From: Amycolatopsis orientalis DSM 40040 = KCTC 9412
GTDB lineage: Bacteria > Actinomycetota > Actinomycetes > Mycobacteriales > Pseudonocardiaceae
Assembly (NCBI RefSeq): GCF_000478275.1
Contig: NZ_ASJB01000091.1
Span: 1 to 51,390, forward strand
DNA: 51,390 bases
Direction of reading: 5' to 3'
Shown piece after piece: positions 24,529 to 32,900 of the stretch; the stretch's first letter is position 1; each line of letters opens with the position of its first letter. The notes under the pieces are model-generated. The model was not told the DNA's origin. It ran no database searches and saw only the letters and a list, made by a program, of their open reading frames with translations. The translations under genes were made by a program, and so were the position numbers.

Positions 24529-25206
24529 ATGGCCCGCTGCAGTCATGTGCTGCTGAAGGTCGACGACCTGCACCAGGCCGTGCGCGACTTCCGTGAGCTG
24601 GGGTTCGTCGTCGACTACGCCAGCGCGGAGGACAAGGCCAAACACGCGCACATCTGGTTCGAGGACGGTCCGATCATCGAACTGCTGACCACGCCACCGG
24701 GAGCGCACCGGCTGAAGTGGCCGATCGAGTTCGCGTTCGGCCGCGGCGCCGGGGTGCGGATGACGCGCTGGGCCGTGGCGAACGAAGGATTCTGCGACGT
24801 CGCCGTGCTGATCGACGAGCCGGATCTCGCCGGTCCGGTGAAGACGCTGCGGGCGGAGGGGATCCGCGCGGGCCGGGTGGTGCGCTGGACCCGGACCAAA
24901 CCGGACGGCGAGCGGACGCGGTTCCAGTTCGCCTACCCACGCCAGGATCGGTTGCCGTTCCTGGTGAGCCCCTACGACCCGCCGCAGCATCCGCCGGAGG
25001 TCGACCATCCGAACGGCGCGAAGGGCCTGCGCACCGTCGTGATCGACGTCGCCGCGACCGATCGTCCCGCCTTCGACCGGATCACCGGGGGCGACCCGGC
25101 GTTCGCCGTCACCACGGCGGCCACCACCCGGATCCGCGCGATCGAACTCGAAGGCCTGTCCGGCCCGCTCGATCCCGCTTTGCTGCACGGCGCCGAAATT
25201 CACTGA
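24529..25206 (+). CDS. VOC/glyoxalase-like protein in the siderophore operon
   Basis: The 225-residue protein has two halves with VOC-type beta-alpha-beta patterns. The first is SHVLLKVDDLHQAVRDFREL, with candidate metal ligands in HIWFEDGPIIEL. It resembles the Glyoxalase_3 group. Such proteins are metal-dependent lyases, dioxygenases or binding proteins. No role in thiazoline siderophore assembly is established that I know of. Two bases separate it from the reductase gene, so it is part of the operon. It could be a tailoring or resistance/binding protein. Confidence 0.7.
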   Translation: MARCSHVLLKVDDLHQAVRDFRELGFVVDYASAEDKAKHAHIWFEDGPIIELLTTPPGAHRLKWPIEFAFGRGAGVRMTRWAVANEGFCDVAVLIDEPDLAGPVKTLRAEGIRAGRVVRWTRTKPDGERTRFQFAYPRQDRLPFLVSPYDPPQHPPEVDHPNGAKGLRTVVIDVAATDRPAFDRITGGDPAFAVTTAATTRIRAIELEGLSGPLDPALLHGAEIH

Positions 25207-25235
25207 ACCACCCCCGAGAACCCTGGAGTAGCACC

Positions 25236-26780
25236 ATGTCCTTCACCCGCCGCGATCTGTTCCGGACGGCCGGAATCGCCGGTGCCGGATTCCTGCTGGC
25301 CGCCTGCGGTACTTCGGCTCCGGCGTCCGCCCCGGTCGCCGGTGCGGGAACTTCGGCCGCCAGGCGTGGTGGAGTGCTGAGGGCCGTGTTCACCGGTGGC
25401 GGCGCCGGGGAGAGCCTCGACCCGTACGCGGGCGGATCACCGATCGACTTCGTACGCCACGACGTCCTTTTCGACTCACTGTTCACTTTGGACAACGCCG
25501 AGGTCGTGCCCGGACTCGCACTGGCGGCGGAACCCGCGCCGGACGGCCGTTCGTTCGTGCTCCGCCTGCGCGAGGGCGTCCGCTGGCACGACGGGTCGAC
25601 GTTCACCGCGCAGGACGTCGCCTACAGCTTCCGTTACATGAACGCGCCGGAACGGGCGTACCCGAGCCAACTGGGGTCCTTTGTGGACTCCGCTGCGGTA
25701 CGGGTCCGGGATCCGCTGACCCTGGAAGTGCCCACCAAGCAGGCACTCGGCGATCCGGCGCTGTTCCTGGCCGCCTTCCCGGCGAAGATGGTCAAGGACG
25801 GCGCGACGTCGTTCACCGCGGCCACCGCCGTCGGCACCGGCGCCTACCGGGTGACGGCGTTCGAAGCCGGCCGGGAAGCCCGGCTCGCCAGGTTCGACGG
25901 CTACTGGGGCGGCGCCGCCCCGGCGGACGAGCTGGTCCTGCTCAGCCTCACCGACCCGCAGGCCAAGGTGAACACCGTCCTCACCGGACAGTCCGACTTC
26001 GCCGGGGACATCCCCTTCACCACGGCCAAGACCGGGGTCGCGAACGCCGACCTCGAAATCCGGACGGCGGGCGAGAACAACCGCACCGCGTTCGGCTTCG
26101 TGCTCAACCCCGCGCTCAAGCCGTTCGACGATCCGCGCGTCCGCAAGGCCGTCCGGCTGGCGATCGACCGGCAGGCGCTGGTCGACACGATCCTGCTCGG
26201 CTACGGCTCGGTGGGCAACGACCTGCTCTGCGCGGGCGCGAAGTACTTCGCCGCCAAGGAACCACTCGCCCGCGACCTCGACAAGGCGCGCGGGCTCGTC
26301 CGCGAGGCCGGGGCAGAGGGCGCGGAAGTGACCATCCGGACGGCGGAATACGAGATCGGCTACAACGCCTCCACCCAGCTGCTCGCCGAGCAGCTGAAGG
26401 CCATCGGTCTCGTGGTGAAACCACAGATCGTCGGCCCGGCCGAGTTCTTCCGCCCCGAGGCGGTGGCCGCCGCGCACGGCGTGTCGTTCTCCAGCGGCGC
26501 GGTCCCGCTCGCGGTGATGTACGGCAGGCTCACCGGGTTCCCGGGACTGGCCTTCCCGGACGAGCGGCTCAAGACGGCGTTCGGCACCGCGATCGCCAGT
26601 ACCGACGAAGGCGTCCGCGCCCAGGCGTGGGCCGAGGTCCAGGACGTGATGTTCGACCGCGGCAACACGATCGTCTGGGGGCAGGCGGATGTGCTGAGCC
26701 TCGCGCGCAAATCCGTCGCCGGGATCACCGTGCGGGATCAGGCCAAGTACCCGTATCTGGGCAAGGCGGGCCTGGCGTGA
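25236..26780 (+). CDS. Opp/Nik-type ABC solute-binding lipoprotein, Tat-exported
   Basis: The 514-residue protein is of the SBP_bac_5 family (peptide/nickel-binding). It has a twin-arginine signal (FTRRDLFRTAGIAG) followed by lipobox LLAAC, so it is likely exported folded and lipid-anchored. Later segments such as LREGVRWHDGSTFTAQDVAYSF are typical of OppA/NikA. Family members bind oligopeptides, nickel chelates or, as CntA, an opine metallophore. Here it probably binds the metal-loaded siderophore or another metal chelate. It starts a four-gene transporter block. Confidence 0.85.
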   Translation: MSFTRRDLFRTAGIAGAGFLLAACGTSAPASAPVAGAGTSAARRGGVLRAVFTGGGAGESLDPYAGGSPIDFVRHDVLFDSLFTLDNAEVVPGLALAAEPAPDGRSFVLRLREGVRWHDGSTFTAQDVAYSFRYMNAPERAYPSQLGSFVDSAAVRVRDPLTLEVPTKQALGDPALFLAAFPAKMVKDGATSFTAATAVGTGAYRVTAFEAGREARLARFDGYWGGAAPADELVLLSLTDPQAKVNTVLTGQSDFAGDIPFTTAKTGVANADLEIRTAGENNRTAFGFVLNPALKPFDDPRVRKAVRLAIDRQALVDTILLGYGSVGNDLLCAGAKYFAAKEPLARDLDKARGLVREAGAEGAEVTIRTAEYEIGYNASTQLLAEQLKAIGLVVKPQIVGPAEFFRPEAVAAAHGVSFSSGAVPLAVMYGRLTGFPGLAFPDERLKTAFGTAIASTDEGVRAQAWAEVQDVMFDRGNTIVWGQADVLSLARKSVAGITVRDQAKYPYLGKAGLA

Positions 26781-27724
26781 CGGGTCTCGCCCGGAAACTC
26801 GTGACCCGGCTCGGCATGCTGGTGGCGTTGTCGATCCTGGTGTTCGCCGGGGTCGACCTGCTGCCCGGCGACCCGGTCACGAGCAGGCTCGGGATCTCCG
26901 CGACGCCGGAGCAGGCGGCCGCGTTGCGTGCCCGGCTCGGCCTCGACCGGCCGTTGCCGGTGCGCTACGCCGACTGGGCTTCCGGTCTGTTCGGCGGAAA
27001 TCTCGGGACGTCGGTGAGCGGACGTCCGGTGACGGAGCTGCTTTCGGACCGGGTCGGCAACTCGGCGTTGCTCGCCGGGCTGGCCGTCCTGCTGCTGGCC
27101 CCGCTCTCGCTGGGACTCGGGTTGTGGGCGGCCTGGCGCCGCGGCCGGGCCGTGGACAAGACGATCTCGGCCGGCTCGCTGCTGCTGGTGTCCGTGCCGG
27201 AGTTCGTCGCGGCGGGCGGGCTGGTGCTGCTGTTCGCGGTGACGCTGCGATGGTTCCCCGCGGTGTCGCTGCTGCCCGCCGGCGCGAGCCCGCTCGCGTA
27301 TCCCGAAGTGCTCGTCCTGCCGGTGGCCAGCCTGGTGCTGGCCGGATCCGCCTACGCGGTCCGGGTCATCCGCGGCGCGGCGGCGCAAACCCTCGCGGGC
27401 CCGCAGGCGGAGTTCCTGCGGCTCAACGGGGTCCGGTGGCCGGTGCTGGCGCGACGGCTCGTCGTCCCGGCCGTGCTGCCGGTCGCGGTCCAGGTCTGGC
27501 TCGTCACCGGGGTCGCGCTCGTCGGCGGCGCGGTGCTGGTGGAGAAGGTGTTCGGCTATCCGGGGATCGGCGAGCTGCTCGTGTCCTCGGTGCAGACCGG
27601 GGACCTGCCGGTGGTGCAGGCCGTCGTACTCGTCCTGGGCGCGCTGATGCTGCTGGCGCTGCTGCTGGCCGATTTCGCCGTCGTCCTGCTGACCCCTCGC
27701 CTGCGGACGGGAGGCGCGCGATGA
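26777..27724 (+). CDS. ABC permease, DppB/NikB family
   Basis: The 315-residue membrane protein has the N-terminal TM helix LVALSILVFAGVDLLPGDP and the permease core NGVRWPVLARRLVVPAVLP with the EAA-like loop near VFGYPGIGELLV. It has about six membrane helices. It is coupled to the binding protein by GTGA and to the next permease by ATGA. With it, it would form the channel of the peptide/nickel-type importer. Confidence 0.85.
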   Translation: MTGLARKLVTRLGMLVALSILVFAGVDLLPGDPVTSRLGISATPEQAAALRARLGLDRPLPVRYADWASGLFGGNLGTSVSGRPVTELLSDRVGNSALLAGLAVLLLAPLSLGLGLWAAWRRGRAVDKTISAGSLLLVSVPEFVAAGGLVLLFAVTLRWFPAVSLLPAGASPLAYPEVLVLPVASLVLAGSAYAVRVIRGAAAQTLAGPQAEFLRLNGVRWPVLARRLVVPAVLPVAVQVWLVTGVALVGGAVLVEKVFGYPGIGELLVSSVQTGDLPVVQAVVLVLGALMLLALLLADFAVVLLTPRLRTGGAR

Positions 27725-28482
27725 TCCGCCGTACCCTCGTCGTGGCGGGGCTCGTGCTCCTCGGAATCGTCCTTTTAGGACCCGAGCTGGCTCCGCATTC
27801 CGCGACCGCGCCGGTCGCCCCGCCGTATTCGCCACCGGGGACCGGCGGGATCTTCGGCACCGACCACCTCGGTCGCGACGTCCTCTCCCGCGTGCTCCAC
27901 GGCGGTAGGCCCCTCCTGCTGACGAGTCTCGTGTCCGCGTTCGCGGGGGCGGGTCTCGGCGCCGCGATCGGCCTGGTCACCGCGCTGGCGCGCCGCCGCT
28001 GGGTGGAACCGGTGCTCATGCGGCCGCTCGACACGCTCGCCGCCGTCCCGCCGATCCTGGTGTCGCTGCTCGTGCTGACCGCCGTGCCGAACCGCGCCGG
28101 GCTGATCCTCGCGGTCGCCGTGGCGAGCATCCCGCTCTCCGCCCGGGTCGCGCGGGCAGCCGCCGAACAGGTCCGCGGCCGGGCGCACGTCGAAGCCGCG
28201 ATCGCCAGGGGCGAGCGCTGGACCTGGCTGCTGGGGCGGGAAGTCCTGCCGCTGGTGGCCGGTCCGCTGGCCGCCGACCTCGGCGTCCGGTTCGTCACGG
28301 CGGTCTACCTGGTCGCGGCGGCGGGATTCCTCGGCCTCAGCACCTCGGATTCGGATTGGGGACTGCTCATCGTGGAGGCCTTGCCCGGCGCCGCGCTGCA
28401 ACCGTGGGCGCTGCTCGTCCCGGTCGCCGGTATCGCGATCCTGGCGGTGGCCGCCAACCGGACCGCGGAGCGGCTGACATGA
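27721..28482 (+). CDS. ABC permease, DppC/NikC family
   Basis: The 253-residue protein has the DppC/NikC signature FGTDHLGRDVLSRVLHGGR and a late EAA loop near RGRAHVEAAIARGERWTWLL. Its length is somewhat short for the family. It pairs with the permease encoded upstream and is overlapped by the ATPase gene start (ATGA). Confidence 0.85.
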   Translation: MIRRTLVVAGLVLLGIVLLGPELAPHSATAPVAPPYSPPGTGGIFGTDHLGRDVLSRVLHGGRPLLLTSLVSAFAGAGLGAAIGLVTALARRRWVEPVLMRPLDTLAAVPPILVSLLVLTAVPNRAGLILAVAVASIPLSARVARAAAEQVRGRAHVEAAIARGERWTWLLGREVLPLVAGPLAADLGVRFVTAVYLVAAAGFLGLSTSDSDWGLLIVEALPGAALQPWALLVPVAGIAILAVAANRTAERLT

Positions 28483-29948
28483 GCCTGGTGCGTATCTCCG
28501 GCCTCCGGTTGTCAGCCGGGGACCACGAAATCCTCGACGGGGTCGACCTGACGATCGCCGAGGGCGAGGCCGTCGCGCTGGCCGGGCCGTCCGGCGCGGG
28601 GAAGACCTCGCTGGCGCTGGCGGTGCTCGGGCACCAGCGGCCCGGTGTCCGGCGGACCGCCGGGACGGTCGAGATCACCGGCCCGGTCGGCTACCTGGGG
28701 CAGGACCCGGGTTCGCTGCTGAACCCCTACGCGCGGGTCGCGTCGATCCTGCGGACCGCGGCCGGCCGCCGGGTGCCGCGCGAGTTCGTCGACACCCTGC
28801 TGGACCGGGTCGCGCTCCCCGCGAGCCTCGCGCGCCGGTACCCGCACCAGCTCTCGGGCGGGCAGCAGCAACGGGTCGCGCTCGCCGTCGCGCTGGCGCG
28901 CTCACCCCGGCTGCTGGTGCTGGACGAGCCGACGACGGCACTGGACCTGTTGGCCAAGGCGGAGGTCCTCGCCGAGATCCGGCGGCTGCGGGAGGACGGC
29001 GTCGCGCTGCTGTGGATCACGCACGATCTGGCCACCGTCCGTGAACAGGTGGACCGGGTCGTGATGCTCGACGGGGGCCGGGTTTCCGGTCCCGAGACTG
29101 CAATGAAAGGTCCTTTCCTCGCAAAATTTGCCAGGAAAGGACCTTTCCTGGCGCGCGCGGGCGCCCAAACCGAGGTCCTGAGGGCCGAAAAGCTCACCGC
29201 GGGATATCGCGGAAACCCCGTCCTCACCGACGTCGGCCTCAGTATCAGCCCGGGTGAGTGCCTGGCTGTTCTCGGCGTCTCCGGCGCGGGCAAGAGCACC
29301 CTCGCCCGCTGCCTCGCCGGGCTCCACCGACCCACTTCGGGAACCGTCACGCTCCACGACGGCCCGCTCGCGCCCGACGTCCGCGACCGCGCCACAACGG
29401 AAAAGGCCGCGATCGCCCTCGTCGCCCAGAATCCGGCGGAAGCCCTGCATCCGCGCCAGACCGTCCGCACCGCGCTCACCCGCCCGATGCGGCTGCTTCG
29501 CGGAGTCAAGTCCCGCGCGGAGCAGGACGCCCGAGTCGCCGAACTGCTCGAAGCGGTCGGCCTCGACTCCACAATGGACAAACGACTGCCCGGTGAACTG
29601 TCCGGAGGGCAAAGGCAGCGCGTCGCGCTGGCGCGGGCGCTCGCCGCGGAGCCGGAAGTCCTCATCTGTGACGAGGTCACCTCCGCGCTCGACACCGAAA
29701 CCCAGACGGAAGTCCTCAACCTGCTGAACGGACTCCGCGCGGAACTCGGCCTCGCGGTCGTCCTGATCACCCACGACGCCGCCGTGGCGGTGTCCACATC
29801 GGACCGATTGCTGGTACTGCACGCGGGCCGGTCCGTCCTCACCGCGCCGACCGCCGAACTGGCCGAAGCGGGCGCCGACCCGGACCGCGTCATCGCCCGC
29901 CTGCTGACCGACCCGTCCCGAACCGAACAAGGAGCTTCGCTGGTATGA
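28479..29948 (+). CDS. Fused double ATPase of an Opp/Nik-type ABC importer
   Basis: The 489-residue protein has two complete ABC domains. The first has Walker A GPSGAGKTS, signature LSGGQQQRVALAVAL and Walker B LLVLDEPTTALD. The second has GVSGAGKST, LSGGQRQRVALARAL and LICDEVTSALD. Normally DppD and DppF are separate proteins. The linker at about residues 209-226 contains two copies of KGPFLA, encoded by a palindrome at 29105-29147. The gene ends overlapping the NRPS-1 start (ATGA). The fused product should power the importer encoded just upstream. Confidence 0.9.
   Translation: MSLVRISGLRLSAGDHEILDGVDLTIAEGEAVALAGPSGAGKTSLALAVLGHQRPGVRRTAGTVEITGPVGYLGQDPGSLLNPYARVASILRTAAGRRVPREFVDTLLDRVALPASLARRYPHQLSGGQQQRVALAVALARSPRLLVLDEPTTALDLLAKAEVLAEIRRLREDGVALLWITHDLATVREQVDRVVMLDGGRVSGPETAMKGPFLAKFARKGPFLARAGAQTEVLRAEKLTAGYRGNPVLTDVGLSISPGECLAVLGVSGAGKSTLARCLAGLHRPTSGTVTLHDGPLAPDVRDRATTEKAAIALVAQNPAEALHPRQTVRTALTRPMRLLRGVKSRAEQDARVAELLEAVGLDSTMDKRLPGELSGGQRQRVALARALAAEPEVLICDEVTSALDTETQTEVLNLLNGLRAELGLAVVLITHDAAVAVSTSDRLLVLHAGRSVLTAPTAELAEAGADPDRVIARLLTDPSRTEQGASLV
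29105..29147. repeat. 43-bp palindrome inside the ATPase gene
   Basis: GAAAGGTCCTTTCCT at 29105-29119 is perfectly complementary to 29133-29147. The 13-base loop CGCAAAATTTGCC is itself nearly palindromic, so the whole is an almost perfect 43-bp palindrome with one mismatched pair. It lies in the coding sequence and is translated in frame as the inter-domain linker. Confidence 0.8.
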
Positions 29949-32900
29949 CCGAGCAGATCATCGACGAGCTGCGCGCACTGGGCGTCCGGTTGTGGGCCGA
30001 GGCCGGGCAGCTGAGGTTCCGCGCTCCCCGCGGCGTCCTGACCGACGCGCACAAGGCGACCCTCAAAGCGAACAAGGCGACGATCCTCGCCCTCCTCCGA
30101 ACCGACGAACAGGTCATCAGCCACGACGCGGAGGCCCGCCACGAGCCGTTCCCGCTCACCGACGTCCAGACCGCGTACCTCCTGGGCAGGCGGGATCCCT
30201 TCGGGTACGGCGGAGTCGCGTGTCACGGCTACCTCGAAGTCGCCTACCCCGGTCTGGACCACGAGCGGGTCGAGGAGGCGTGGAACATCCTCATCGCCCG
30301 CCACGACATGCTCAGGGCGGTCGTCGAGCCGGACGGCTACCAGCATGTCCTGCCCGAGGTCCCGCGCTTCCGCGTCGGGCGGTCGGAGGATCCGGCCGCC
30401 GTCCGCGCGGAACTGGGGCACCGCGTCTACGAGACCACGCGCTGGCCGCTGTTCGATCTGCACGTCACCCCCGGCACGCTGCACATCTCCATGGACTCGC
30501 TGATCGCGGACTGGGCGAGCGCCGGGATCCTCCTCGGGGAACTCGAGACGCTCCTCGCCGACCCTCACGCGGAGCTGCCGCCGCTCGACATCACCTTCCG
30601 CGACCATCTGCTGGCCGAACGGGCCCTGCGGGACACCGACCGGTACCGCCGCGATCGCGAGTACTGGCAGGCACGCGTCGACGAGCTGCCCGCCGCGCCC
30701 GAACTCCCGAGGAAACCGGGGGAGAGCACCGGTCCGGTCCGGTTCGAACGACGGCACACCCGGCTCGACGCCCCGACTTGGACGGCGTTGTGCGAGCGGG
30801 CGAAACAGTACGGTCTCACGCCGTCGAACGTCGTCCTCGCCGCCTACGCCGACGTGCTCCGCCGCTGGTCCCGGCGGCCCCGGTTCGGGCTCAACCTGAC
30901 GCTGCTCAACCGGCGGCCGACGCATCCGCAGGTCGGCAAGCTCGTCGGCGACTTCACCTCGGTGACCCTTCTGGCGGTCGAAAACCAGGCAGGGCACCCC
31001 TTCCACGAACGCGCCCGCGGGCTCGCCGAGCGGCTGTTCACCGATCTGGACCACCGGCTGTTCTCCGGCGTCGAGGTGGTGCGGGAGATCGCCCGCCGCC
31101 GCGGCCGCGAAGCCGCGCTGATGCCGGTCGTGTTCACCAGCGGGATCGGCCTCGGTTCGGGTGACCGGCCCACCGGGTACGGCATCACCCAGACCCCGCA
31201 GGTGTTCCTCGACTGCCAGGTGACCGACGACGCCGGCGGCCTCGCGATCAGCTGGGACGTCCGGCGGGGGATCTTCCCGGACGGCCTGATCGACGACATG
31301 TTCGCCGCGTTCGAAACCCACCTGCTCGGCCTGGCCGCGTCCGGTGACGCCTGGGAAGGCACCGGCCCGGTTCCGCTGCCGGAGTGGCAGGCCGCCGAAC
31401 GCGCCGCGGTGAACGACACGGCCGCGCCGCTGCCGGAGACGTCGCTGCACGAGGAGTTCTTCGCCCGCGCCGCGCGGGAACCCGAGGCGATCGCGGTCAC
31501 CGGCCCCGCCGGGACCCTGACCTACGGCGAACTCGCGCGCGGGGCCGGCGCGGTCGCGGAAGCCTTGCGCGGCAAGCAGCTGGGCCGCGTCGCCGTCGTG
31601 ATGGACAAGGGGCCCGAGCAGGTCGCCGCGGTACTCGGCATCCTGCTGGCGGGCGGCGCGTACCTGCCGGTGGACACCACACAACCCGCGCTGCGCCGGG
31701 AAAAGGTCCTCGCCTTGGCCGGGGTCCGGGTGGTGCTCAGCCAATCGTGGGTCGGGCGGCCGGACGGCGTCGAGGTCATCGACGTCGACACGCTCGAACC
31801 CGCCGACGAGATTCCCGGTGTGACGCCTGTTGATCCGGACGCACTGGCGTACGTGATCTACACGTCCGGCTCGACCGGTGAGCCCAAGGGCGTGATGATC
31901 ACGCACCGCGCGGCACGGAACACCATCGAGGACATCACCCGCCGGTTCGGCGTCACCGACGGGGACCGGGTGCTCGGGCTCGCGCAGCTCGGGTTCGACC
32001 TGTCGGTGTACGACATCTTCGGCACGCTCTCGGCCGGGGCCGCCCTCGTCCTGCCGGACGCGGGACGGCCGGGCGATCCGTCCCATTGGGCGCGACTGGT
32101 CGCGGACCACGGCGTCACGGTGTGGAACTCGGTACCCGCCCAGCTCCAGATGCTGGCGAACTACCTCGAATCGGAGCCGCTGGCGATTCCGAGTCTGCGC
32201 CTGGCGCTGTTGTCCGGCGACTGGATCCCGGTGACGCTGCCCGCGCAGTTCGCGAAGCTGGCGAACGCCGGTCTGGTCAGCCTCGGCGGGGCCACCGAAG
32301 CGGCGATCTGGTCGATCTTCCATCCCATCGAGGAAGTCGATCCGGAGTGGGTGAGCATCCCGTACGGGAAGCCGCTGACGAATCAGGGCTTCCGTGTCCT
32401 CGACGAGTCCTATCACGACTGTCCGGTGTGGACTCCCGGTGAGCTGTACGTCACCGGCGCCGGTCTCGCCCTCGGGTACTTCGGCGATGAGGAGTTGACC
32501 GCGTCGAGGTTCGTCACGCACGACGGGACCAGGCTCTATCGCACCGGCGACCTCGGCCGCTACCTGCCCGGCGGCGAGATCGAATTCCTGGGCCGTGAAG
32601 ACGATCAGGTCAAGCTCAGGGGTCACCGCATCGAACTCGGCGAGGTCGAGTCCGCGTTGCTGGCGCACGAGGACGTCGGCGCGGCCGCGGTCGTGCTCAC
32701 CGGTGATCGGCACGGTGAACGCGCGCTGCTCGGTTTCGCCGAACCCGCGCGGCGGTCCGAAAAGGACGCAGTTCCGCCACGGCTGGCCGAAACCGTCCGC
32801 AAGTTCGCCGACCGCCAGGTCGCCGGAATCGGTGAAGACCAGGTCACCGGGCATGTCGGCGATCTGCACGAGGCCGCACTGCTGTCCATGCTCACCGCGC

